DNA of 49,421 bases from CAZQYB01 sp964582985 (GTDB lineage: Bacteria > Planctomycetota > Phycisphaerae > Sedimentisphaerales > Anaerobacaceae). Location of the stretch: assembly GCA_964582985.1 (NCBI GenBank), contig CAZOUM010000016.1, forward strand, positions 1-49,421, in the 5' to 3' direction. Below, one piece after another: positions 34,847-43,807 of the stretch. Positions within the stretch are counted from its first letter, which is position 1, and each line of letters starts with the position of its first letter. Both the position numbers and the translations under genes were made by a program. The notes beneath the pieces were generated by a model. That model saw nothing but the letters and a program-made list of their open reading frames with translations. It did no database searches and was not told the DNA's origin.

Positions 34847-37800
34847 TTACTCTTCTGCTTTCACTTCCTTAGGTTCTGCAAGCTCTTCCATACCTTCGAA
34901 TTGTCCTAACATGCTCTCCATCTTTTCTTCTGCCTTTTCCGTTTCAGCCGGCATCTCTTCTTCGTCAATGACCTCCGGAGTAATAAATACAATCAGCTCA
35001 TTGTTGGTTTGTGTGGTTGCCTGATGGCGGAATAGCCCGCCTACCAAAGGCAAATCTCCGAACAGTGCCAGCTTTCGTTCGGTGACACTGTCCTGCTGGA
35101 AAAGAATACCGCCTAAGACAATTGTCTGGCCGTCCTGCACTATGGCGGTGGTGTTAGTAATCATCGAGCTTCTCACCGGTTGACCACCCACTTCCTCCCC
35201 CGTTCGCTGGGATAGCGTCAGATCCATTTTCATGTCAACGTTCCTTTGCGGGGTAATATTCGGGCGTATCCGCAAGGTCACACCTACTTCTTCGTACGTG
35301 ATACTTGCGTCGGAAACGCCCGTCCCCGTGGTCACCGTACTACCCTTGAATGGAACGGTCTCACCCTTGAACAAAACCGCCTCTTCGTTGTCTTTCATCC
35401 AAAGGGTCTGTTGATTAAGAATCCTTGCGTCTGTTTGTTTGACTAAGAGGTCAATAAGGCCCTCAACCGCTATGTCCATGTCAAGAGTTATCGTGCCGTG
35501 TCGGTAGATTTCATCAAACATCCCGGCCGCCTCCAGAGTTACTGCATTTTCCGTACCAGAAAGGCTGCCCCTGTCGGCTAACTGCAGGCCAAGGGAAGTC
35601 GAATCACTATGGTTAATCTCGATTACTGTCGCCCTTACTCGCACTTGCATCCCGGGTTTGTCCAGGTCCTTAATCGTTTTTACTATATCATCCATGAACT
35701 CCCTGGGCGCGAGAACGAGAATCGCCTTGCTGCGGGGGTCGGGGATAAAGCGTATCCTGCCTATGACTTTGCTTATCGGCATCTCGTCCACCCTGCGGCT
35801 CTGCCCCGTCCACGGTGGTATGTATTCACCTGCCGCGCCGCTGTCTCCGGCATCCGACCCTTCACCTTCACCCTCGTCCGTTGACGCCATCCCAGTCTTG
35901 GAAAGACTCTTCTCGGTAAGCCGAATCTTGACCGCTGCGCCCGGCTCGGAGAAGATCGCATTTAGACGCTCGCTCAGGTCTTCCGGGTCTGCATACTCGA
36001 TTTGTACGACCCTCGGCACCTCGGTCATCTCCGTTTTGTCAAGCTCAATGATTAACTCTTCAATAACCCGGTAAGCCTCGGGCATCTTGCTTATTACGAT
36101 AATCTTCTTTGTGTCCGGTACGGCCTTAAACGTCAACTGACCATAAAGCGGGCCGACAATCTTTCTCTTGTCCTCGTCGTCGCGGCCAAAATACCACGAC
36201 CACCACCCCCCACGGTCCTCTTCCTGCTCCTCGCTGAAGAGTTCCGACAACAGCTGCGCCATCTTCACCGGGTCCGTGTTAGTCAGCGTGATTATCATTG
36301 GTTTGACCTTGTCCACGTCGATTGGAACATCCCACTCTTTTACCTGTTTTTCTATTTTTGCCATATTCTCCGACGAGGCAATCACCGTTACCTGCTGATA
36401 CGTCGCCAGGGGTATGGCTTTTACCCAATTGGCTGTCCTATCCTGGCTCCGGCGGCGCCACCACGGTATTTCTTCCTCCGCGTAAAGGTCTTCGATTTGC
36501 TGCGCAATCTGGTCAGGGTCAGCATGCTTCAACTTGAACACCTTGGTTTCGAACTCCTCCGAGGGAATATCTATTTGTGCGATAAGCTTCTTGGCAATTT
36601 CGCGCATATCCTTCCTGCCGTAGATAATAACCTGCCTTGCCTGAGGCAGCGGCTGAATAAGAACGCTCGTCTCCAATTCCGCCCCCGGCCAATCCTTCAG
36701 AACCTCATTGAGACGGTCCGCCACTTCTCGGACGTCCTTCGCATATCTTATTTGAACCGCTTCGTATTCCGGTGCGATTCGTTCTGTTATATCAAGTTTC
36801 TTTATCCACTCTTGAATCTGGTCCATATCTCCGGGTGCTGCCCTTGCAATAATCCATTTGCGCCGCGGTTCAGGAATTAAGATGACCGGCCCTCCGCTTG
36901 GCCCAATCACAACCGATGTTGCCGCTCCACCGCCTCTATCTGGGTTGCGTCTTCCACGACCACGGTCACCACGGTCGCGACGAGGAGACGGCCTACTAGC
37001 CCTTCTGCCCTCTCCACCCAGTAGGATTCTCAAGACCTGCACAATCTCTCCGGGGTCGCCCCATTTGATGTCAAAAATCTGCGTTATGGTCTGCTCCGCC
37101 TCCGGCACATCAAACTGTGCGATAATCCGCTCAAGGTGTATCAGATTCTTGACCGTATCAATAATCAGCAGCTTTCCCGTGGTCTCGTCGGCGCTCACGT
37201 AGGCGTACTCACCAAGCATCGCCCCCACGATCTCGCTCATCGAGGTAGCGCTGTAATTGGTCAGCTTAAAGAATTTTCGTACTATCTGCTCCTTGTTCTC
37301 TACCGCTGCAAGAGGGACCTCGGGCGGTATCGTGGGAACCAGCAAATACTTTGCGTCTTTCAGGGGCTTTAGCCAAATCGCATCAAGCATCTCGTCGTAT
37401 TCGGGCACGAACCCCTGTGCGCGCAACGCGCCGTAGATTAGCGCAAGAGCCCGGCTTCTCGGTACCTGCCTCTCCGAGTATATGCTTATCTTCTTGCCCA
37501 TTACCTCCGAGTGAGGCATAATCTCCTTGCCCTCCCACTGCGCCAGCTTCTGGATGATGTTCTTCATCTCCATATCTTTGAAGTTTATATTCTCCATCGG
37601 GTCGCTTGGCTCGTTCGGCTCATTTGGCTCGCCCGGCTTGTTCGGCTCACTCGGTTCGTTAGGCTCACCCGGTTTCTCTGCTTCGCTCGGCTTGTTCGGC
37701 TCGCTGGGCTCATTCGGTTCACTCGGTTTGTTCGGCTCGCCTGGCTCATTCGGCTCACCTAGCTTGTTCGGCTCAACAATTTCTTTGCGCCCCGCCTCCT

Positions 37801-37897
37801 TTTCTGCCGCTTTCGGTTTATAAAAGCCGACCCTCCAAACAACAAGAGCCGCCGCAACACAAAGTACTATCAGGATTATTAGTCTTGACCGTTTCAA
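34847..37897 (-). CDS. gspD: Type II secretion secretin GspD
   Basis: Outer-membrane channel subunit of the type II secretion system, 1016 residues. It begins with a hydrophobic segment (LIILIVLCVAAALVVW) and then a PNEPSEPNKP-type linker from about 44 to 101. N-terminal ring domains follow (NFKDMEMKNIIQKLAQWEG; several N1/N2-type repeats such as KVFKLKHADPDQIAQQIEDL and VQIEYADPEDLSERLNAIF). The C-terminal secretin domain (about 760-990) has QVRVRATVIEINHSD, VGVTLRIRPNI and GDLPLVGGLFRHQ. It is larger than a classical 650-700-residue GspD owing to the linker and additional N-domains. It is the last gene of the operon. Confidence 0.93.
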   Translation of the reverse strand: MKRSRLIILIVLCVAAALVVWRVGFYKPKAAEKEAGRKEIVEPNKLGEPNEPGEPNKPSEPNEPSEPNKPSEAEKPGEPNEPSEPNKPGEPNEPNEPSDPMENINFKDMEMKNIIQKLAQWEGKEIMPHSEVMGKKISIYSERQVPRSRALALIYGALRAQGFVPEYDEMLDAIWLKPLKDAKYLLVPTIPPEVPLAAVENKEQIVRKFFKLTNYSATSMSEIVGAMLGEYAYVSADETTGKLLIIDTVKNLIHLERIIAQFDVPEAEQTITQIFDIKWGDPGEIVQVLRILLGGEGRRASRPSPRRDRGDRGRGRRNPDRGGGAATSVVIGPSGGPVILIPEPRRKWIIARAAPGDMDQIQEWIKKLDITERIAPEYEAVQIRYAKDVREVADRLNEVLKDWPGAELETSVLIQPLPQARQVIIYGRKDMREIAKKLIAQIDIPSEEFETKVFKLKHADPDQIAQQIEDLYAEEEIPWWRRRSQDRTANWVKAIPLATYQQVTVIASSENMAKIEKQVKEWDVPIDVDKVKPMIITLTNTDPVKMAQLLSELFSEEQEEDRGGWWSWYFGRDDEDKRKIVGPLYGQLTFKAVPDTKKIIVISKMPEAYRVIEELIIELDKTEMTEVPRVVQIEYADPEDLSERLNAIFSEPGAAVKIRLTEKSLSKTGMASTDEGEGEGSDAGDSGAAGEYIPPWTGQSRRVDEMPISKVIGRIRFIPDPRSKAILVLAPREFMDDIVKTIKDLDKPGMQVRVRATVIEINHSDSTSLGLQLADRGSLSGTENAVTLEAAGMFDEIYRHGTITLDMDIAVEGLIDLLVKQTDARILNQQTLWMKDNEEAVLFKGETVPFKGSTVTTGTGVSDASITYEEVGVTLRIRPNITPQRNVDMKMDLTLSQRTGEEVGGQPVRSSMITNTTAIVQDGQTIVLGGILFQQDSVTERKLALFGDLPLVGGLFRHQATTQTNNELIVFITPEVIDEEEMPAETEKAEEKMESMLGQFEGMEELAEPKEVKAEE

Positions 37898-37944
37898 TTT
37901 GTCACCTCACTTTAATCATTTACTTGTTAGCGGGTATTAGCCCC

Positions 37945-38568
37945 TTAACGTTCACGTCTTTCACGACGAATTCTTGCTCTCCTTTCTGCTCTTAATTTGG
38001 CTCTTTCCGCGTCTTCTTCCGCAGAGCCACTGCGACCCTCACCTCCACGGCGCGGCCTTGGTCTCCTCTCGCCACGTTCTCTTCTAACCTCTCTTTTACT
38101 TTCTCTGCGTTTCGGTGAATCTGATTTTGCACTCTTTATATCGAATGGCGAGAAGATTTTCTCTTTCCCTTCCCACACAACCTTAACGTATGTAGGTTTA
38201 ATCTCCAAAACCTTCGCACCACCAATCTCGTCACCTACCTTGCGCCAATTACCCTTAATAAACGCCATATGGCCAAGTATGCCCTCCACTCGCTTTACAG
38301 GCCATCCCGGCTTAGGCGGAGGCGGCGCAAACATATTCTTCTTCTTTAATTCTTCTGCAACTTCCTTGAACTTGGCCAGGTACTCTTTCGCATCGTTCGC
38401 GTCCGGCTTACTTTGTGCAACAGCATCTTCCACCAGCTTCTCCATCCTCGCAGACGTCACGAAAAAGCTTCCTAACTTGGCCGTAATCAAAACGCCCAAA
38501 ACCCCTGAAACGCAAAGCAGCGAAATTGAAATCAACCCCTGTTTTTCTTTCAAAGTATCAAGCTTCAT
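37945..38568 (-). CDS. GspC-like inner-membrane protein, second copy
   Basis: 207 residues: one membrane segment (about 11-33), a helical linker, and a beta domain (RVEGILGHMAFIKGNWRKVG, VLEIKPTYVKVVWEGKEKI) that resembles the GspC homology region, which contacts the secretin ring. The first 130 residues are nearly identical to those of the preceding gene, including 215 identical bases. After residue about 143 it diverges into an Arg/Glu-rich tail (SKREVRRERGERRPRPRRG), probably disordered and basic. It stops 47 bases before gspD and starts 9 bases after its twin. The GspC assignment rests on topology, beta-domain pattern and operon position. Confidence 0.7.
   Translation of the reverse strand: MKLDTLKEKQGLISISLLCVSGVLGVLITAKLGSFFVTSARMEKLVEDAVAQSKPDANDAKEYLAKFKEVAEELKKKNMFAPPPPKPGWPVKRVEGILGHMAFIKGNWRKVGDEIGGAKVLEIKPTYVKVVWEGKEKIFSPFDIKSAKSDSPKRRESKREVRRERGERRPRPRRGGEGRSGSAEEDAERAKLRAERRARIRRERRER
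38237..38451 (-). repeat. 215-base perfect direct repeat, copy in the second gspC-like gene
   Basis: Bases 38237-38451 equal 38972-39186 without a mismatch, and similarity continues at lower identity on both sides. The repeat covers codons about 40-110 of the two neighbouring gspC-like genes. Confidence 0.95.
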
Positions 38569-38577
38569 ACACCACCC

Positions 38578-39303
38578 TTACATATCATCCACGTGCTCCT
38601 CCATCTGCTCCACCATTTTTTCTTTTTGCTCGTCGGACATATTATTCCACTCTTCCTTCATCCGTTCTTTTTCTTCATCCGACGCCTGATTCCACATCTC
38701 CAACAGCTTCGCCCTCACTTTTGGCGATAACTTAACTCCCATCCATGCAAGCGGGTCTTCTTCAGATGTCGTCGCAACTTTCTTTTCTACGGGTTTTTTC
38801 TCTACCTTTTTCTCTTTGGGCTTGGGTTTCTCGACCCGCTTCTGTTTCTTTTTTGGCTCGGGGACAGTACCTACATCGAATGGGTAGAAGATTTTCTCCT
38901 TCCCTTCCCACACAATCTTTACGTACGAAGGCCCAATCTCCAGAATCTTCGCCCCGCCGATTTCGTCACCGACCTTGCGCCAATTACCCTTAATAAACGC
39001 CATATGGCCAAGTATGCCCTCCACTCGCTTTACAGGCCATCCCGGCTTAGGCGGAGGCGGCGCAAACATATTCTTCTTCTTTAATTCTTCTGCAACTTCC
39101 TTGAACTTGGCCAGGTACTCTTTCGCATCGTTCGCGTCCGGCTTACTTTGTGCAACAGCATCTTCCACCAGCTTCTCCATCCTCGCGGACGTCACGTAAA
39201 AGCTTCCCAGCCTGACTATAATCAAAACGCCCAAAACCGCTGAAACGCAAAGCAGCGAAACTGAAATCAATCCTTGTTTTTCTTTTAGACTATCAAGCTT
39301 CAT
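38578..39303 (-). CDS. GspC-like inner-membrane protein, first copy
   Basis: 241 residues with the same plan as its downstream twin: membrane segment at about 11-33, a helical region, then RVEGILGHMAFIKGNWRKVG and ILEIGPSYVKIVWEGKEKIF. The C-terminus differs: a Lys/Pro-rich linker (EPKKKQKRVEKPKPKEKK), then an acidic helical tail with the repeated W/Q-x-M pattern LLEMWNQASDEEKERM, EEWNNMSDEQKEKM and VEQMEEHVDDM. The tails are therefore opposite in charge in the two copies. It begins 12 bases after the gspM-like stop. Confidence 0.72.
   Translation of the reverse strand: MKLDSLKEKQGLISVSLLCVSAVLGVLIIVRLGSFYVTSARMEKLVEDAVAQSKPDANDAKEYLAKFKEVAEELKKKNMFAPPPPKPGWPVKRVEGILGHMAFIKGNWRKVGDEIGGAKILEIGPSYVKIVWEGKEKIFYPFDVGTVPEPKKKQKRVEKPKPKEKKVEKKPVEKKVATTSEEDPLAWMGVKLSPKVRAKLLEMWNQASDEEKERMKEEWNNMSDEQKEKMVEQMEEHVDDM
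38972..39186 (-). repeat. 215-base perfect direct repeat, copy in the first gspC-like gene
   Basis: Partner of 38237-38451; the two copies are 735 bases apart in the same orientation. Confidence 0.95.
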
Positions 39304-39315
39304 ACGCTATTTAGC

Positions 39316-39834
39316 TCACTTCACAAATGTTGACACCGTCAAATCAATCTTGAATTTCTGCCGCTTCTTTGGGTCGCATTCCATCCGCATCTCCTCAATG
39401 CCCACCAGATACGGATTCTCATAGAGATTAGTAAGCAGATCCAGCACCTGTTGAAATTTGCATTCCCCGCGAGTATGCAAACCCAATAGTTTGTAACCCG
39501 CCCCCGCTTGTGCCCTCCTGGCACGCAAAACTCGTATGGGCTCACCTCTCTTGAATCCCGCTTTTTTCAACTGCTCGGAGAACTTCTCTCTAAACCGAAT
39601 CTTTTGTTCCTCTTCTTCGTTCGGGTCCTCGAACAGAGGCACGATCGACATCAACCGCTTCTGTTGAGCTTTGTCTATCCTTATGCTCGTGAGCGTAGCT
39701 CTTTTGTCCGCTATCGATTTCCGTACTTCGGTCCAGCGCTCAACCCACGTTGTTCCAAACCTAAACACAAGGATAGCCACAACACCAACAGCACCTATCT
39801 TTAACGCCCACTTGTCTCTTTCACTTAATTTCAT
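39316..39834 (-). CDS. gspM: GspM/PilO-like protein of the type II secretion platform
   Basis: 172 residues with one membrane segment near the N-terminus (ALKIGAVGVVAILVFRFGTT), a coiled-coil stretch (ADKRATLTSIRIDKAQQKRL) and a ferredoxin-like periplasmic domain. This is the GspM/PilO layout. It sits directly after the GspL-like gene (23-base gap), as gspM does in gsp operons. Sequence similarity to classical GspM is too weak to see by eye, so the call depends on topology and position. Confidence 0.7.
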   Translation of the reverse strand: MKLSERDKWALKIGAVGVVAILVFRFGTTWVERWTEVRKSIADKRATLTSIRIDKAQQKRLMSIVPLFEDPNEEEEQKIRFREKFSEQLKKAGFKRGEPIRVLRARRAQAGAGYKLLGLHTRGECKFQQVLDLLTNLYENPYLVGIEEMRMECDPKKRQKFKIDLTVSTFVK

Positions 39835-39857
39835 CGTAGTTTCACTAACCTTTAGGT

Positions 39858-41312
39858 TTATAGTCGAGTTCTCTTTTTGGTAAAACGCCCGTAATGAAAG
39901 GTTATAGTAAAGTCGCGCTTATCGTCTTTCGGCGTCACACTTTCTATCAGCGGTTCCTTTATGCCCTTTCTGGTCCGCAGACTCTCCTGGAACTTCCATA
40001 GCTGCTCTTCGTTCTTGGCCTGGCCTTGTACAGTCACCAGTTGACCTTTCTTGAAATGGATGACGCTTAAAACTATCCCGTCGTGCTCGGTGCTGTTTAT
40101 TTCGTTCAAAAGTCTCAGAAGGTCAGGCCTTTGCAACGCAACTGATTTGAGTAGCTTTTGCCGCTGGGTAAATTGCCCCACATTTACTTTTTCCACTAAC
40201 CTCGTCAAACGTTTGTCATTGACTACATCCACCGCATAAAGCACTGTAACAAGCAGTGCCAGCATTACCGCCACAATTGCGCCGGTCACCTTCGGCGACC
40301 GCAGCCAGCGCCCCTTTTCCTTCTTGGCCTGAGGACGATACAAGCCCTCAAAAATATCAAGCTCTTCTCCACGTGCTTCCAATACCGTCACCGCAAGACC
40401 TATCGGCACGCGATACTCGTAGATATCCGCAGCGTCCAGTTCCATCTGTGCCGTTAATTTTTGCATCTGCGGCATGACCACTTTTGCCTTCAACCCCGCC
40501 GACTCAAGGCAGGATGTTATTTCTTCTATTGCGCTACCGCCATCGGACAGCACAAAAATTGGAAGTTCACCAGCGTCCGCATAACCGAACAGCTCCACTA
40601 CGCTTCTCATATCCTGGACAAACCGCTCGACCGTTTCCACTTGCCCCACCGACTCCACTCCTGCCGAAATATCCTCCATCCCCATATCCAGGCTTGCCGC
40701 GTTAACCAGTTTTCCTTCCTCAGCCAAGCAAACCTGCGTACTTCGCGACCTTATGCTCACCACCACAGCCGCCTCCTCGTCCCCCGAAAAGAACTCTCTC
40801 CACGCCTTTACTATCCCCTCGCAGTCCAGCAGTATCTTCGCCGGCTCAAAAACACGCACCTCTTCAACAAACCTCCGCAAATGGTCTCTTCTGGCCGCCG
40901 TAACCGTGACGTCCACTTGTCCATCCCGGACCTCGCCGCCACGCCAGGCCAGTTCCATCTGCTCGGCAGGCAGCGGCAGCCGCGATTCAGCCTGCAGCTT
41001 AACGATTGCTGCAAGTTCCTTTTCCTTGACCGCAGGGACACCAAGCCGGTAGAAAACCACACCGGATGAGTCAAAACCGGCTGCAACGATTTTGGCACCC
41101 TTCTTTCCTGTTTTCGGCGTGCCCTCGCAAGGTAGGCTGCACTCGCCGGCAAACATCCCCAGGGTCATCTCGCTCGCTTGGCCATCTTTGGTCCAGAGAA
41201 CTTCAAACGCCTCTCCCTGCTTCCGAAGCTCAACGCCTCTGAGTTTGCTCTCCTCGCGCGCTATCGCAACCACCGACGCCTTTGTCACCGTATCTGTTCT
41301 CTTACTGCTCAT
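39858..41312 (-). CDS. gspL: GspL-like (PilM-PilN fusion) platform protein
   Basis: 484 residues. The N-terminal cytoplasmic part (about 1-320) has an actin-like PilM/GspL fold, for example VVVSIRSRSTQVCLAEEGKL, and should dock to GspE. A single membrane segment lies at about 338-358 (AIVAVMLALLVTVLYAV), followed by a PilN-like periplasmic domain ending ITFHYGRFTKKRTRL. This is the GspL layout, linking the ATPase to GspM and GspC. Position between gspK and gspM supports it. The gap to gspK is 14 bases. Confidence 0.78.
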   Translation of the reverse strand: MSSKRTDTVTKASVVAIAREESKLRGVELRKQGEAFEVLWTKDGQASEMTLGMFAGECSLPCEGTPKTGKKGAKIVAAGFDSSGVVFYRLGVPAVKEKELAAIVKLQAESRLPLPAEQMELAWRGGEVRDGQVDVTVTAARRDHLRRFVEEVRVFEPAKILLDCEGIVKAWREFFSGDEEAAVVVSIRSRSTQVCLAEEGKLVNAASLDMGMEDISAGVESVGQVETVERFVQDMRSVVELFGYADAGELPIFVLSDGGSAIEEITSCLESAGLKAKVVMPQMQKLTAQMELDAADIYEYRVPIGLAVTVLEARGEELDIFEGLYRPQAKKEKGRWLRSPKVTGAIVAVMLALLVTVLYAVDVVNDKRLTRLVEKVNVGQFTQRQKLLKSVALQRPDLLRLLNEINSTEHDGIVLSVIHFKKGQLVTVQGQAKNEEQLWKFQESLRTRKGIKEPLIESVTPKDDKRDFTITFHYGRFTKKRTRL

Positions 41313-41326
41313 ATTTGCTTAGATTC

Positions 41327-42661
41327 CTATTCTGCTGCCTGTTGCACCTCGGGACGCCGCACCATCGCTCCCGCCCCTTGATACCAATAAAGTATTTTGC
41401 AGGGAGTCTGGTTTCTGCCGACCACCGCTTCCGTTTGCAGCCTTACTCCCCGGCCTCTACCCCGGTCAGCTCGCCCAACACAGCGAATCGTGAATACATC
41501 CGACCGTGTAGTTATATGCTTCGCGATTTTCTTGAACGTCTTAACGCTTACTGATTTCACGTCAAGCACCTCCGCAATACTCTGCATACCGCTCAGCAAT
41601 CCATCTCGGTGGGTAACTATATCATTGGCTATCTGCTTGGCTGTTTCATCATCACCCAGCAAAACCGCCAAAACCTCCTTCGGCGCAGTATTGACGTTGA
41701 CTTTCCCGGGTATTATTTCCTCGTCATTTACTGTTATTTTGTCAGCTATATCCTTAAACGTTTGCAAATCCAAAGGCTGAGCGTTTTCTGACTCTTCCCC
41801 CTCAGATTTGGCCTCTTTGGGACTCTTATCATTTATCAAATCAGAAATGCTTTCGTGCTCGCGATTCTTCACAATCCATTTCGCATGCGGTTTTGATATA
41901 TTCAATTCCCTTGTGAGCTTATCCTCGTCAGCTTTGTTGATATTAACTCTGTCGTTTCCACCAGCATCTTTATTCTTGTCATACGAGTAGCATGTCAGAT
42001 ACGCAATCCATCCTCGGTCGAGTTTCTCATCTTTGTTATCGGGAGGAGGACTTTCGTCACCATCTTTCTCATTGTAATCCAGCTTGCCGTTAAGGTTCGT
42101 GTCTTCTCCATACAGCATCTCTTCGGTAATACCTTTGACCATAAGCAGTTCACGAATTGTCCTGAAACGTCCGTTTCGAATGCGATATCTATAACGCAGA
42201 TTCTCATAGTAACCTGCTTCAGCACCCCCTCCACGCGGCTCATCATTGTTGTCCCGCCAGTCGAGTATCGCATCTGCAATCTCTTCCGTCATACCCTCAC
42301 GCTCCAGCCGCAAAAGCTGCTTTCTGCTCACAGTATTTATGTTCAATTTGCTCGCCTCGTCGACAACCCGGACAGTAAAGATGCACTCTCCGAACTTCAC
42401 GTCGTTGAAATCTGCATCATTCTCACTCCAAAGGTCCGTCAGGCTGTCACTTCCTCTAAGGTCATCGTTCAGTACTGCAACAGCTCTCTCTATACCTGCC
42501 CGACAGGCCCACTTGCACCGAAACTCATCCATTCTTACAACGCAAACCTTCATATCGAGCCGGCTGTCTCGCCCGACAGCGGCTGCAATTACTATAAGCA
42601 CCATTATCACCCAAAGCACCGCTACAAGAACAAGTCCCTTTTTGCCGCTTGCAGTACTCAT
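41327..42661 (-). CDS. gspK: Minor pseudopilin GspK with EF-hand-like loop
   Basis: 444 residues from ATG 42661; a longer start at 42736 would overlap gspJ and place 25 basic residues before the pilin leader. The leader reads SGKKG then LVLVAVLWVIMVLIVIAA, the GspK hydrophobic helix that lacks the E5 of other pseudopilins. A typical T2SSK region follows (KLNINTVSRKQLL, ILDWRDNND) with two helix-hairpin-helix-like segments (VNINKADEDKL, VNVNTAPKEVLAVL). Near residue 185 is DTNLNGKLDYNE, a canonical EF-hand calcium loop. GspK caps the pseudopilus with I and J. Confidence 0.9.
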   Translation of the reverse strand: MSTASGKKGLVLVAVLWVIMVLIVIAAAVGRDSRLDMKVCVVRMDEFRCKWACRAGIERAVAVLNDDLRGSDSLTDLWSENDADFNDVKFGECIFTVRVVDEASKLNINTVSRKQLLRLEREGMTEEIADAILDWRDNNDEPRGGGAEAGYYENLRYRYRIRNGRFRTIRELLMVKGITEEMLYGEDTNLNGKLDYNEKDGDESPPPDNKDEKLDRGWIAYLTCYSYDKNKDAGGNDRVNINKADEDKLTRELNISKPHAKWIVKNREHESISDLINDKSPKEAKSEGEESENAQPLDLQTFKDIADKITVNDEEIIPGKVNVNTAPKEVLAVLLGDDETAKQIANDIVTHRDGLLSGMQSIAEVLDVKSVSVKTFKKIAKHITTRSDVFTIRCVGRADRGRGRGVRLQTEAVVGRNQTPCKILYWYQGAGAMVRRPEVQQAAE

Positions 42662-42687
42662 TTTTTCGCTTTGCCCTTTCTTACTTC

Positions 42688-43347
42688 TCAGTCCCCTTCT
42701 TCCTCGTCGCCGCCAGTAACAGTGCCCTCTCTCCACGGCGACCGCGGAAAATTCACAATGAAAGACTCAACAACCATATCCGCCCTGCTTTGCCGCGACG
42801 CCACTATGGTCACGTCGATTAGTTGCGGTAGGGATTTCATCTCCTCCGGCCATTCAACCTGCCATCGTTCGCCGTCGAAGTACCTGACCTCAAAAACATC
42901 GATATCTTCAGCAATTGCGGTCAATATACCGCCGCCTAATGCCTCCTTGTCGGGATTAGGCCACAACCTCCTCATTAGTGCACGTCTCTCCTCCTTCTTT
43001 TCCAAATAATACTCCACCTCATAAACATCGCCTTCCGGCTCCTCGATTCTTGCCTTTGTCCTGCCAACAGCATAAAAACTTAAACAACTAACCAAGTCCC
43101 CGCCTGTCTCTTGCGCCAGCCCGACCAGCTTGGTCTTTCTTAAGTCGTTGTCGCGGTACAGATTCATAAGGTCCCGGGCGACCATCTTCGCCGCAAACCT
43201 TGCCTCAGAAGAGGTAGAAATATTGTTCTCGATCATCTCGCTGCTGGACGAAATAGCTCTCAGTGTCCCCACAGCCACCAACGCAACAAATGCCCCTATC
43301 ATTGAGGCAAGCAGCACTTCTACCAATGTAAATCCGCTCTTTTTCAC
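42688..43347 (-). CDS. gspJ: Minor pseudopilin GspJ
   Basis: 219 residues. Type IV pilin-like leader MKKSG before FTLVEVLLASMIGAFVALVA, with glycine at -1 and glutamate at +5, then a periplasmic domain with RFAAKMVARDLMNLYRDND and DVFEVRYFDGERWQVEWPE, as in GspJ. The start codon is GTG at 43347. It follows gspI after 16 bases. It should form the pseudopilus tip with GspI and GspK. Confidence 0.87.
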   Translation of the reverse strand: MKKSGFTLVEVLLASMIGAFVALVAVGTLRAISSSSEMIENNISTSSEARFAAKMVARDLMNLYRDNDLRKTKLVGLAQETGGDLVSCLSFYAVGRTKARIEEPEGDVYEVEYYLEKKEERRALMRRLWPNPDKEALGGGILTAIAEDIDVFEVRYFDGERWQVEWPEEMKSLPQLIDVTIVASRQSRADMVVESFIVNFPRSPWREGTVTGGDEEEGD

Positions 43348-43363
43348 GTATATCTTCCTTCGG

Positions 43364-43774
43364 TCACTCTTGCGGGCTACTGACTACAAGCAGGCCTGTC
43401 CCGTTGAGCATTGTATCGACCGAAACGCTGTGCAGCCGTTTGCGGTCAAACCAGCTAACCGTAACAGTCACCTGATAAAGGTTATCGGTACCCTCGTATG
43501 CAGTGGCAGCTCTCCAGTGATATATTTGCTCAAACCCTTTAAACTGCCCTTGCATCTGCCCTGTTTCAATAAAGTCTTCAACGCCGATATAGTCAATATA
43601 AGTAAGCTGTTTGTCGGCTAATGCCGCCGCCACTTCAGATTGTCTGTTGAGCCTCATCCAGCTAAGAGACCGTGAGCCAACTGCTCCCAGTGTCAAGACT
43701 GCCATGCAAAGGATAGTGCTTGCAGCGATCGTCTCAACCAAAGTAAAACCTGTCCTGTTCTTATCTGCTCCCAC
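43364..43774 (-). CDS. gspI: Minor pseudopilin GspI
   Basis: 136 residues. Leader GADKNRTG, then FTLVETIAASTILCMAVLTL, with a short periplasmic domain of the size expected for GspI. GTG start at 43774, 33 bases after gspH. Identity as I rather than H is by order and length. Confidence 0.8.
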   Translation of the reverse strand: MGADKNRTGFTLVETIAASTILCMAVLTLGAVGSRSLSWMRLNRQSEVAAALADKQLTYIDYIGVEDFIETGQMQGQFKGFEQIYHWRAATAYEGTDNLYQVTVTVSWFDRKRLHSVSVDTMLNGTGLLVVSSPQE

Positions 43775-43807
43775 TCTTTTGTTTTCCTGCTCTCAATTCT
43801 AAATTAG

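Noticed and set aside
37600..37770. Possible CRISPR-like or minisatellite array
   Set aside because: Units are short, degenerate and in frame with gspD; they encode the PNEP linker. No spacer-repeat pattern or cas gene is present.
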